Assembly: GCA_020249265.1 (NCBI GenBank)
Contig: JADCGA010000019.1
Coordinates: forward strand, 156,081-220,080
Direction: 5' to 3'
DNA length: 64,000 bases
Origin: Roseomonas sp.
Lineage (GTDB): Bacteria; Pseudomonadota; Alphaproteobacteria; Acetobacterales; Acetobacteraceae
Part shown: positions 20,094 through 29,298 of the stretch, in pieces
How positions within the stretch are numbered: the stretch's first letter is position 1
Layout: each line of letters begins with the position of its first letter
Position numbers and translations under genes: made by a program
Notes under the pieces: model-generated
Told to the model about the DNA's origin: nothing
What the model saw: the letters and a program-made list of their open reading frames with translations, nothing else
Database searches by the model: none

Positions 20094-21224
20094 TCACCTG
20101 CGCAGGATGCCGCCCATCACCACCAGCACCATGACCAACCCACAAAGCCCCGCCATGGCCCAGAAAATCCCCGCCCCCAAAGCGGCATAGCCAGGCCCGC
20201 AGGCCAAGGTCAGCAGCGTCGTCATGGCGCCCACGGCGGCGCCAAGCAGGGTTTGCGCCGTGCCACCCAGGCTGCCGGGCACGCGTTCCTGCAATAGCTT
20301 GATGGCTGCCAGGTGCATGGCGCCGAAAGTCAGCGCATGCAGCGCTTGCGCGACTATCAAGGGTGGCAGGCTTTCACTCACCGCCATGATCGGCCAGCGC
20401 AGCAGGCCCGCCCCGGACGCGAGCAGTATCAACCCGCGCACGCCAAGCCTTTCCACCAAGCCGCGCCCCCACATGAACAGCGCTACCTCCGCCACCACGC
20501 CCCAGGCCCAAAGCAGGCCAATCACCCCGGCGCTGAAGCCCAAAGCCTGCCAATGGATGGACCCGAAGGCGTAATAGGCCGCATGGCTGCCCTGCATCAG
20601 CGCCGCAATCAACATTAGGCGGCGCAGCCAGGGCAGTGCGATAGCGGCGCGAAAGCCGCTTGCGCCGCCGCGCCCAAAGCCCTCGGCCCGAGGCAACAGA
20701 AAGGCCGCTGCCGCGCCAAGGCCAAGCATGGCGGCAATCAGCCAGGCGGCGCTGCCTGCGCCCAGCACGCCCACCAGCGCGCCGGCCAGCACGGCGGCCA
20801 GGATATAGCTTGCGGAACCAGCGGCACGGGCGCGGCCATAATCAAAGCCGGGGGGTTCCCGGGCAGCGCGCAACGCCATCGCGTCAGCAAGCGCGGTGGT
20901 CGGCGCCAGCGCCGCTGCCAGCGCCAGATTGACTAGCAGCAGCGCCCAGAACCCGGCAGCCAGCCCGAAGCCCGCCGCAACAATGGCCGCTACGCTGGTA
21001 CAACAAATCAGCACCAACCGCGGATCACCCAACCAATCCGCAACGCGCCCGCCCAAAGGCCCCGCCAGCAATTTCAGCGCACTGCCGGCGGCCAGCACCG
21101 TGCCAAGATCAGCCGGCGTCAACCCGCGCGCCAGCAAAAGCGGCGGCAGAAAGGGCATCATCACGCCAAAGGCCGCGAATTGCGCGGCGAAGATCAGGGC
21201 GAAGCGGGTGGCGGGATTCATCAC
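20094..21224 (-). CDS. MFS transporter
   Basis: 12-TM-like translation: FALIFAAQFAAFGVMMPFLPPLLLARGLTPADLGTVLA.... Confidence 0.85.
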   Translation of the reverse strand: MMNPATRFALIFAAQFAAFGVMMPFLPPLLLARGLTPADLGTVLAAGSALKLLAGPLGGRVADWLGDPRLVLICCTSVAAIVAAGFGLAAGFWALLLVNLALAAALAPTTALADAMALRAAREPPGFDYGRARAAGSASYILAAVLAGALVGVLGAGSAAWLIAAMLGLGAAAAFLLPRAEGFGRGGASGFRAAIALPWLRRLMLIAALMQGSHAAYYAFGSIHWQALGFSAGVIGLLWAWGVVAEVALFMWGRGLVERLGVRGLILLASGAGLLRWPIMAVSESLPPLIVAQALHALTFGAMHLAAIKLLQERVPGSLGGTAQTLLGAAVGAMTTLLTLACGPGYAALGAGIFWAMAGLCGLVMVLVVMGGILRR

Positions 21225-21274
21225 AGGCCCGCCACCCTGCCCCTTGCCGTCACCATGGACAAGCGCGCCGCGTC

Positions 21275-24139
21275 ATGCCACGGAGAAGCGCGTTTTCTTT
21301 CTTGGACATTGACCCCCGCATGTTCGAACCCAGGGTTCGCGCCATTCTTGGCCCGACCAATACCGGCAAGACCCACCTCGCGATTGAGCGGATGCTCGCC
21401 CATGCCTCGGGCAGTATCGGCTTTCCGCTGCGGCTGCTGGCGCGTGAAAATTATGATCGCATGGTGGCGATGAAGGGCGAACGCTACGTTGCCCTGATCA
21501 CCGGCGAGGAAAAGATTGTCCCGCCCGAGGCGAAGTATTTCGCCTGCACGGTGGAAGCGATGCCGCTGGATCGCCCGGTGGAATTCCTCGCCATTGATGA
21601 AATCCAGCTTTGCGCAGACCCTGATCGCGGGCATGTCTTTACCGATCGGCTGCTCAATGCGCGCGGCATGGTGGAAACCATGTTCCTGGGCGCTGAGACC
21701 ATTGCGCCCTTGCTGCGCCGCTTGACTCCGCGCGCTGAAATCGAAACCCGCGCCCGGCTTTCGCAACTGACTTACGCCGGCCCCGCCAAGCTATCGCGCC
21801 TGCCGGCACGTTCCGCCATTGTCGCCTTCAGCGCGCAGGAAGTTTACGCCATTGCCGAAGCGGTGCGTCGCCGGCGTGGCGGGTGCGCGGTGGTGATGGG
21901 CCGGCTTTCGCCGCGCACCCGCAATGCGCAAGTGGCGCTTTATCAAAACCGGGAAGTGGATTTCCTGGTGGCGACGGATGCGATCGGCATGGGCCTCAAT
22001 ATGGATGTGGACCATGTGGCGCTGACCGCGCTCAACAAGTTTGATGGCCATCAGCCGCGTGCTTTGACCGCGCAGGAAATCGCGCAAATCGCTGGCCGCG
22101 CCGGGCGTGGCATGCGCGATGGCACTTTCGGCACCACGGCGGATGCGCCGACACTGGATGATGACATCATCACCCAGATCGAAACGCATGCGTTTGAACC
22201 GCTGAAGACGCTCGCCTGGCGCAATTCGGACCTGGATTTTTCCTCGGTCGAGACACTGCTCGATAGCCTCGGCGCGTCGGCGCCTTTGCCTGGTCTTGCC
22301 AAGGGCCATGATGCGGTGGACCACATCACGCTTTCCATGCTGGTGCGGGAAGAGGAAATTCGCGGCCTGGCGGATACGGCATCTCGCGTGCGGCTGCTTT
22401 GGGAAGCCTGCCAGGTGCCGGATTTCCGCAAGCTGGCGGATGACAGCCACACAAGGCTTTGCGCGCGCATCTTCACGCATCTGGCGCGGGAGGGCCGGTT
22501 GCCGAGCGATTGGGTGGCCTCATCCCTTGCCCAGCTTGGCATGGCGGAAGGTGATCTTGATACGCTGATGTCGCGGCTTTCGGCCATTCGCGTCTGGGCC
22601 TATGTCGCGGCGCGGGCCGATTGGCTGAATAATGCGGCGGAGCTTCAGGCCGAAGCGCGGCGCGTGGAAGACATGGTCTCAGACGCGCTTCATGAAAGCC
22701 TGACCGCGCGCTTTGTGGACCGCCGCGCGGCGCATCTGATCCGCGCACTCGATGAAAGCGATGAGGAATTGCTTTCCGCCGTCACGCGCCGCGGTGAAGT
22801 GGTGGTGGAAGGCCATCCTGTCGGCCATGTGAAGGGCTTCCTGTTTGAACCCGATGCGGCGACGGTGAAGGAAGAAGAACGCCGCGTGGTGCTGCGCGCC
22901 GCGCGCCGTGCCTTGGGCGCTGAAATTCCGCGCCGCGTTTCCATGCTGGAATCCGCGAAGGATGAGGCGTTTGCGCTGACGCCGCAGCATGGCGTGACCT
23001 GGGCCTATTCCCATGCGCCCAATATGCCGGCGGGGCTTGGCGATATTGCGGAAGTGGCGAAGCTCAAGCCCGGTTCTGAACCCGGCAAGCCGCAGATTGA
23101 AGTGCTGCCCTCAGAATTTCTCGATGGCGCGCAGCGCGAACGTATCCGTGCGCGTCTGGCCACCTGGATCGAAGCGCTGGTGAAGCGCGATCTGGGCGCG
23201 ATTTTCACCGCCGAGGAAAAGGCTTCGGAAGATAATACGCTGCGCGGCCCGGCCTTTCGCCTGCGGGAAGAATTGGGCCTGGCCATGGGTGCCACGGATG
23301 GGGAAATCCGCCCCGATCTGCGCCAGAAGCTGAAGGGTATCGGGATTCGCGCCGGGCGCTATGCGCTTTACGTGCCGGAAGCGCTGAAGCCACGCGCCAT
23401 GGCTTTGCGTGCGCAGCTTTGGTCCCTGCTGCGCGGCATTGAAACGCCGAAGCTGCCCTCGGGTGGCTTGATTGCGGTGGCGCCGCCCGCCGATTGGCCG
23501 CGCGGCTTTGCCGAGACCATGGGCTGGCTGCCCGCCGGCCCCGTGCTGCTGCGCCTGGATGTGGCGGAACGCATCGCCGGCGAATTGGGGCATCTGACGC
23601 GTAAGGCGCCCGCGCTTTTGCCGGGGGACCTCGCCAGTCGCTTGGGCATCAAGGGCGAAAACCTGGGCCCGGTGCTGGAAGCCATGGGTTTCCGGCTGAT
23701 CCCGGCGGAAACCGCAGATGAAAAGCAATTCGGTCCGCCCGCCCCGGCGCGGATCGGTCAGCAGCGCGCGCCCCGCTTCGAGGCGCGCCAGCATGGCCCG
23801 CGCCGCGATGATCGGCGCCCCGAACGGCGCGGCCCCCGCCCGGATCAGCGCCGGCGCGATGACAAGCCGGCCGAAGCCGCTGCGGCTGAGGGCACCACGC
23901 TAGAACAAGCACCGCCCGAACAACAACGTCCGGAACGCAGGCCGGATCAGCGCCCGGATCGCCGCCCGAAGCCCGATGGCGGGCAGCAGCAGCAGCGCCA
24001 GCATTACGGCAATAAGGGCGGCAGTGACCGCCCGCGTGGCCCTCGGCCGCCACGGGAAGATCGTGTGGCGCTCCCCGCCATGCCCCGCCCCGACAGCCCC
24101 TTTGCGGTGCTCGCCGCGTTGAAGCTCAAGAAGGACTGA
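21275..24139 (+). CDS. SUV3-like DEAD/DEAH helicase with low-complexity C-terminal tail
   Basis: AILGPTNTGKTHLAIERML...FLAIDEIQL...VVMGRLSPRTRNAQVALYQN...QIAGRAGRGMRDG; C-terminal ~120 aa rich in R/P/Q/D. Confidence 0.9.
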   Translation: MPRRSAFSFLDIDPRMFEPRVRAILGPTNTGKTHLAIERMLAHASGSIGFPLRLLARENYDRMVAMKGERYVALITGEEKIVPPEAKYFACTVEAMPLDRPVEFLAIDEIQLCADPDRGHVFTDRLLNARGMVETMFLGAETIAPLLRRLTPRAEIETRARLSQLTYAGPAKLSRLPARSAIVAFSAQEVYAIAEAVRRRRGGCAVVMGRLSPRTRNAQVALYQNREVDFLVATDAIGMGLNMDVDHVALTALNKFDGHQPRALTAQEIAQIAGRAGRGMRDGTFGTTADAPTLDDDIITQIETHAFEPLKTLAWRNSDLDFSSVETLLDSLGASAPLPGLAKGHDAVDHITLSMLVREEEIRGLADTASRVRLLWEACQVPDFRKLADDSHTRLCARIFTHLAREGRLPSDWVASSLAQLGMAEGDLDTLMSRLSAIRVWAYVAARADWLNNAAELQAEARRVEDMVSDALHESLTARFVDRRAAHLIRALDESDEELLSAVTRRGEVVVEGHPVGHVKGFLFEPDAATVKEEERRVVLRAARRALGAEIPRRVSMLESAKDEAFALTPQHGVTWAYSHAPNMPAGLGDIAEVAKLKPGSEPGKPQIEVLPSEFLDGAQRERIRARLATWIEALVKRDLGAIFTAEEKASEDNTLRGPAFRLREELGLAMGATDGEIRPDLRQKLKGIGIRAGRYALYVPEALKPRAMALRAQLWSLLRGIETPKLPSGGLIAVAPPADWPRGFAETMGWLPAGPVLLRLDVAERIAGELGHLTRKAPALLPGDLASRLGIKGENLGPVLEAMGFRLIPAETADEKQFGPPAPARIGQQRAPRFEARQHGPRRDDRRPERRGPRPDQRRRDDKPAEAAAAEGTTLEQAPPEQQRPERRPDQRPDRRPKPDGGQQQQRQHYGNKGGSDRPRGPRPPREDRVALPAMPRPDSPFAVLAALKLKKD

Positions 24140-24149
24140 GCGGGGGGCG

Positions 24150-24440
24150 GTGGCGGCGGAGGCTGAAGGGCGGGATTATCAAAGGCTGGATGCCTGGCTC
24201 TGGTGCGCGCGCTTTCGCAAGACGCGGGCGGAATGCGCGCGGCAGGTGGAAAAGGGCGTGGTGCGCATCAATCGCCTGCCGACCGATAAGCCCCATGCCA
24301 AGCTGCGGCCAGGTGATGTGCTGACGCTGGCGGTGGGCCAGGGCGCTGCGGGGCAGATCATCCTCTGGCGGGTGCTGGCCTTGGCAGAGCGGCGCGGCCC
24401 GGCGACCGAGGCGCAGGGGCTTTATGAGGTTCTCTCCTAA
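24150..24440 (+). CDS. RNA-binding S4-domain protein (HslR-like)
   Basis: QRLDAWLWCARFRKTRAECARQVEKGVVRINRLPTDKPHAKLRPGDVL. Confidence 0.88.
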   Translation: MAAEAEGRDYQRLDAWLWCARFRKTRAECARQVEKGVVRINRLPTDKPHAKLRPGDVLTLAVGQGAAGQIILWRVLALAERRGPATEAQGLYEVLS

Positions 24441-24538
24441 GCCGAGATAGTTATATGTCGTGCCACCTTGTCTAATTCCCTGTATGCGGCCATTTTGGGC
24501 GCGGTTTTGGACAGGCTCAGCACCAGGGAATCGCGCCA

Positions 24539-24871
24539 GTGACTTATGTTGTCAGCGAAAATTGCATCAACTGCAAATACATGGATTGCGTGGAAGTCTG
24601 TCCGGTAGACTGCTTCTATGTCGGCGAAAACATGCTGGTGATCCACCCGGATGAATGCATTGATTGCGGCGTCTGCGAACCGGAATGCCCGGCAGAGGCC
24701 ATTCTGCCCGATAGCGACGACAAGGCGACCCCCTGGGTGGAGCTGAACCGGGATTACGCCCAGCAATGGCCCAATATCACCCGCAAGGGCGAAGCGCCGG
24801 CGGATGCCGATGATTGGAAGGACAAGCCGGGCAAGAAGGCGCTGCTCAGCCCCAATCCCGGCAAGCCCTGA
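24539..24871 (+). CDS. fdxA: 7Fe-type ferredoxin
   Basis: GTG start; [29 protein letters not shown]...[16 protein letters not shown]. Confidence 0.95.
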   Translation: MTYVVSENCINCKYMDCVEVCPVDCFYVGENMLVIHPDECIDCGVCEPECPAEAILPDSDDKATPWVELNRDYAQQWPNITRKGEAPADADDWKDKPGKKALLSPNPGKP

Positions 24872-25087
24872 GCAATTTTGCCCGTTAAGGGCATGAATAT
24901 CTGACCGGAGCGGTCATGAATTCCGCCCGCATTACCTGCTTGGCGGGTGACCTGAGACGTTTTTTGTGTTAAGAATATATTTCGTTATCTCGGCGTCTGG
25001 TCTGACCCAGGTGTCTGCCGAGGATGATGGTCTGCATTCTCAACCGGATCGCGCTGATCCGGATTCTGCGTTGGGAGTCCCGTTTTC

Positions 25088-26611
25088 ATGACACGCAAGC
25101 CTGTGTCCAAGATTTCTGCTAAAGGCGGCGCCAAGCCGGCCCGGCCCGCGGCGAAGAAGCCCGCCAGCAAGGCGAAATCGGCCGCAAAGCCGGCTGCGAA
25201 GAAATCCTCCGCCAAGGCAAAGGCGACCACGAAGCCCAACAAGAAGGCGGCGCCGAAACCTGTGAAGAAGCCAGTGACCAAAGCGGCGGCAAAGCCTGCG
25301 CCGAAGCCAAGCGCGAAGCCGGCAAGCAAGCCCGCGGCGAAAGCTGTCGCACCTGGCAAAGCCAAGCCTGCCGCCAAAGCCGCGCCCAAATCCGCCCCCA
25401 AAGCAGCAGCCAAACCTGCCGCCAAGCCGGCGGCAAAGGCCGCGCCCAAACCCGCCGCCAAACCAGCAGCGAAGCCCGCTGCCCCCGCCGTGCAGAAGGC
25501 AGTCAGCGCCAAGCCTGCTGTGCCCGCCAAGGTCGAAAAGCCCGCCGCGAAGCCCGTGGCGCCAGTGACCGAGACAGCCGCTAAGCCGCCCGTACCGCCA
25601 AAGCCCGCGAAGCCTGCTGCCTCGGCGGCTGAAGCGCCTGCTCAGGCCGTCGCGCCGGCAGCCGAACCCGCCAAGCCTGCACCCAAGCCCAAGGCAAAGG
25701 CCGCACCCGCAGCCAAGGCAGAACCATCAGCACCACAGGTTAAAGCAAAAGCAGAAACTGTGCCTGCCAAGACTGGCCTTCAGGAAGCGCCGAGCCCTGC
25801 ACCTGCGGCACCGGAAGCCCCAAGCCGGCCCGCGCTTGTGCAAGCGCCTGCCATTGCCATGGTGACCCTGCCTGCCCCGGCGCCAGCGCCACGCCCGGCG
25901 CCGCCGCCCAGTATTTCGCCGCTTTCTCCGCCACCGCCCACCATGCGCCCGAATGTCCAGATGGGAATGCGCCCGCCTGGCGGAGGCCCGCCTCGTCCTG
26001 GAATGCCAATGTCATCTTCTTCGCCCAAACCGCCCCCTGCCCCGAAACAGGAATTCAAGACGGGCGATTACGTCGTCTATCCGACGCATGGTGTGGGCAC
26101 AGTGCAGGGCATCCGCACGGTTGAGGCCGCCGGCTATTCCTTGCAGGTCATTGAAGTGACCTTTGAAGAAAACCGCATGAAGTTGAGCGTGCCGGTGAAC
26201 AAGGCCTCATCTTCGGGCCTGCGCAAGCTCTGCACGACGGAAAGCTTCCAGCCGGCCATGGATACGCTGAAGGGCCGTGCCCGCATCAAGCGCACCATGT
26301 GGTCCCGCCGTGCGCAGGAATATGAGGCGAAGATCAATTCGGGCGATCCGGTGCAAATCGCGGAAGTGGTGCGCGACCTGTTCCGCAACGCGGGCCAGCC
26401 CGACCAATCCTTCAGCGAACGCCAGATCTATGAATTGGCGCTTGACCGCTTGGCCGCCGAAGCAGCGGCGATTGACCGCTGCGACAAGCCGACCGCGATT
26501 GAAAAGCTGATGGTGGTGTTGCGTTCCGGCGCTGCCGGGTCGCGCGAAGCTGCGCCAAAGGAAACCAGCGCGCCAGCCGCTGCCGCTGAGGCGCAATTGC
26601 CGCCGGAATAG
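25088..26611 (+). CDS. CarD-family transcriptional regulator with long N-terminal Lys/Ala/Pro-rich extension
   Basis: aa ~1-319 K/A/P-rich repeats (KPAAKAAPKSAPKAAAKPAAKPAAKAAPK); aa ~320 onward CarD/CdnL domain (FKTGDYVVYPTHGVGTVQGI...FEENRMKLSVPVNKA...RRAQEYEAKINSGD). Confidence 0.9.
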   Translation: MTRKPVSKISAKGGAKPARPAAKKPASKAKSAAKPAAKKSSAKAKATTKPNKKAAPKPVKKPVTKAAAKPAPKPSAKPASKPAAKAVAPGKAKPAAKAAPKSAPKAAAKPAAKPAAKAAPKPAAKPAAKPAAPAVQKAVSAKPAVPAKVEKPAAKPVAPVTETAAKPPVPPKPAKPAASAAEAPAQAVAPAAEPAKPAPKPKAKAAPAAKAEPSAPQVKAKAETVPAKTGLQEAPSPAPAAPEAPSRPALVQAPAIAMVTLPAPAPAPRPAPPPSISPLSPPPPTMRPNVQMGMRPPGGGPPRPGMPMSSSSPKPPPAPKQEFKTGDYVVYPTHGVGTVQGIRTVEAAGYSLQVIEVTFEENRMKLSVPVNKASSSGLRKLCTTESFQPAMDTLKGRARIKRTMWSRRAQEYEAKINSGDPVQIAEVVRDLFRNAGQPDQSFSERQIYELALDRLAAEAAAIDRCDKPTAIEKLMVVLRSGAAGSREAAPKETSAPAAAAEAQLPPE

Positions 26612-26666
26612 ATCGTTTCGTTTAATCACAATCTGATGGCGTGGCCCAGCAAAACGGGTCACGCCG

Positions 26667-27482
26667 TTACAGCATGGCCAAGGGTCGCTTGCGCCGTGGT
26701 GGCGGGAAGGCTTCATCTAGTGCCGCGATATCGTCAGGGCTGAGGGTGATCTCTCGCGCTGCGGCGTTTTCCCGCACATGGGCAAGCTTCGCGGCCTTGG
26801 GGATACTCACCACGCCGGGCTGGCGCAGCGTCCAGGCAATGGCGATTTGCGCGGGGCTTTTGCCGTGCCGCGCCGCGACAGTTGCAAGCGCAGGATTGCG
26901 CAGCATCCGCCCGCCCTGCCCCACCGGCGAATAGGCCATCACCGGCATGGCGCGATCCGCGCAAAAGGGCAGCAGATCAAACTCAGCGCCGCGATGTTCC
27001 AGGCTGTAAAGCACCTGATCCGTCGCGCAATCGGCAAGTGCGGCGCCCAATTCTTCCAGATCATCCTGATCCAGATTGGAAACACCCCAGCGACGGATTT
27101 TGCCGGCTTGGCGCAGCGCTTCAAACCCCGCCACGGTTTCCGCCAGCGGCACGGAACCGCGCCAATGCAGCAGATAGACATCAATGGTTTCAATCCTGAG
27201 CCGCTTCAGGCTGCGTTCACAGGCCGCCACCACACCGCGACGCGACGCATTATGCGGATAAACCTTGGAGACGATGAAAACGCTGTCACGGCGCCCGGCA
27301 ATGGCATCGCCCACCACTTCCTCGGCCCCGCCTTCGCCATACATCTCGGCCGTGTCGATCAAATTCATGCCAAGATCGAGCCCAGCGCGCAGCGCATCGG
27401 CTTCCGCCGCGCGCCGCGTGCGATCTTCACCCATGCCCCAGGTCCCTTGCCCAAGGCGTGGCATGGCAAAGCCGGCTGCCAT
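26667..27482 (-). CDS. aldo/keto reductase
   Basis: MAAGFAMPRLGQGTWGMGE...LIDTAEMYGEGGAEEVVGDAI...VDVYLLHW; ATG overlaps the upstream dctP stop region. Confidence 0.9.
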   Translation of the reverse strand: MAAGFAMPRLGQGTWGMGEDRTRRAAEADALRAGLDLGMNLIDTAEMYGEGGAEEVVGDAIAGRRDSVFIVSKVYPHNASRRGVVAACERSLKRLRIETIDVYLLHWRGSVPLAETVAGFEALRQAGKIRRWGVSNLDQDDLEELGAALADCATDQVLYSLEHRGAEFDLLPFCADRAMPVMAYSPVGQGGRMLRNPALATVAARHGKSPAQIAIAWTLRQPGVVSIPKAAKLAHVRENAAAREITLSPDDIAALDEAFPPPRRKRPLAML

Positions 27483-27483
27483 A

Positions 27484-28533
27484 TCAGGGAATGGTATAAC
27501 CGCGCGCCTTGCCGACGCTGTCATTCCAAACCCGCGCGCAATCCGCCCAAACGCGGTTGCAGCTATCGCGGAAGCTTGGCAGAACCACCGCGGTCACCGC
27601 TTCACGCACGCGGCGTTCATCTTCCGCCGGCGGTGCCACCACCTGCACATTGAATTTACGCGTGGTGCAGGCATCCTGACCCTGGAAGCAGGCGAAGGCC
27701 TCATTGCTCGCGGTACGTGCCAAATCCCACATCTGCTTTTCCAGATCAGCAAAAGCACGCGTGAGTGCGGCCTGCTGTTCCGGGTTGAAGCGCCGCCAGG
27801 CATTCAGGGAAATGAAATGCCCCTGCACACCGGAAGCGAGCGACACCGGCAGGATGGTGCGGATGACTTCGCCCCAATTCGCGGTATAGGCAGAGGTGGC
27901 AGAGGTGATGCCGCATTCCACCGTGCCGCGTTGCAAGGCCTGATAGGTTTCGGAAAGCTGCAAGGTGACGGGTGTTGCGCCAAGCGATTGCAGCAGCGCA
28001 GACATGGTTGGCGTATAGGACCGCACCTTGAGACCACGCAGATCAGCCATGGAAGCAACCGGACGATTGCAGAAGAACATCTGCGCGCCGAAGGGCCACA
28101 GCGTCATCACCTTGGCATTGAAGCGTTCTTGCAGGCGCCGATCAAGCGCTTCCCGCCCGCCCGCGATGGCTTGTTGCGTTTCTTCCAAAGTGGTCGAAAC
28201 GCCCATAAGGTCGAGCGAATCAATAAAGGGCTCATCACGTGCGGTCTGGCCGATCAGCACGCTCATCACATCAAAAGTGCCATTGCGCAGATGGCGCAGC
28301 GCATCCGGCGCGGCCGCACCCACTTGGTCCATTGGGTTGAAGGTGACTGCCAAATTGATGCCCGTGGTCTGACCAAGGCCCGTGAAGAAGGGCCGTTCAA
28401 TGCCTTCGGTGTGGCGAGAATTGGAAGTGAAATGCCCCGCGACGCGAAGTTGGACTGGGCTTTGGGCGAAGGCGGGTGCTGCGGCAAGCATGGCGCCAAA
28501 GGCCGCGCCAAGGAGCGAAAGGGGGGTACGCAT
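27484..28533 (-). CDS. TRAP transporter substrate-binding protein (DctP-like)
   Basis: MRTPLSLLGAAFGAMLAAAPAFAQSPVQLRVAGHFTSNSRHTEGIE...; signal peptide; adjacent to dctQM. Confidence 0.85.
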   Translation of the reverse strand: MRTPLSLLGAAFGAMLAAAPAFAQSPVQLRVAGHFTSNSRHTEGIERPFFTGLGQTTGINLAVTFNPMDQVGAAAPDALRHLRNGTFDVMSVLIGQTARDEPFIDSLDLMGVSTTLEETQQAIAGGREALDRRLQERFNAKVMTLWPFGAQMFFCNRPVASMADLRGLKVRSYTPTMSALLQSLGATPVTLQLSETYQALQRGTVECGITSATSAYTANWGEVIRTILPVSLASGVQGHFISLNAWRRFNPEQQAALTRAFADLEKQMWDLARTASNEAFACFQGQDACTTRKFNVQVVAPPAEDERRVREAVTAVVLPSFRDSCNRVWADCARVWNDSVGKARGYTIP

Positions 28534-28695
28534 CAAACATTCTCCCGAATAAGGTCGGCACAGATTTTGCGAACCCTGCCGCCGTGAGTGACGAGTTTTG
28601 CCAGGTTGCGGTCTCTGTGCAACACGGCGTTCGATTTGCCAAGCAACCGGCGCGCCAAGGCGGGCCGAAGCGTTTTGAATAAGGCCACGCCGCCC

Positions 28696-29298
28696 ATGAC
28701 CCCGATAGACCCGAACCCAGTCAGCCGCTTTTTCGGGCCACCTGCCCGATTTCTCGCCATTCTGTCGGGCTGGTGGCTGATCGCACTCTCCTTCTTGACG
28801 GTGGCGGAAATCCTGCTGCGGAAGTTCTTTTCCTTCTCGCTGCAAGGGGTGGATGAAATCGGTGGCTATACCACCGCCGTTGTCTCGGCCTTTGGTTTTG
28901 CCTCAGCGCTCATGATCAAGGCGCATACGCGCGTCGATTTCCTGCTGGGGCGCATGCCGGCATTCCTCCGCGCCGTGTTGAATACGCTGGCTTATGGGCT
29001 GCTGGCGGCCATGGCGATTTATGGCGCCTGGCGCGGCTGGTCGGTGCTGGAAGAAAGCATCGAATTCCAGGCCCATGCCAATTCGCCGCTGCAAACACCG
29101 CTTTGGTTGCCGCAGGGCGCCTGGATGATTGGGCTTGTGCTGTTTGCGCTTTCCGCCGGCGCCATGGCCGCCCATGCCTTTTGGTTGCTGCTGTCAGACC
29201 GGGCGCGGCTCAATCGATTCTACGGGCCGCTGACGCTGGATGAGGAAATCGAAGCCGAGATGGGCACCATCCTGGAACGCGAAGGCAAGCAGCCATGA
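28696..29298 (+). CDS. TRAP transporter small permease (DctQ-like)
   Basis: 4-TM translation; overlaps dctM by 4 bp. Confidence 0.88.
   Translation: MTPIDPNPVSRFFGPPARFLAILSGWWLIALSFLTVAEILLRKFFSFSLQGVDEIGGYTTAVVSAFGFASALMIKAHTRVDFLLGRMPAFLRAVLNTLAYGLLAAMAIYGAWRGWSVLEESIEFQAHANSPLQTPLWLPQGAWMIGLVLFALSAGAMAAHAFWLLLSDRARLNRFYGPLTLDEEIEAEMGTILEREGKQP

Noticed and set aside
24985-25530. Minus ORF of 181 aa, Ala/Gly/Leu-rich (GLAAGLGAAFAAGLAAGLAAALG)
   Set aside because: Antisense shadow of the Lys/Ala/Pro-rich carD extension; composition is explained by reversing GCC/AAG codons.
25100-25720. Repetitive GCC/AAG-rich DNA as a possible CRISPR or minisatellite
   Set aside because: No constant repeat with unique spacers; it is codon-level repetition in the carD extension. 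No CRISPR-like array was seen elsewhere.
27265-28587. 440-aa plus ORF opposite aldo/keto reductase and dctP
   Set aside because: Spans two genuine minus-strand genes in antisense; Arg/His/Gln-rich shadow composition.
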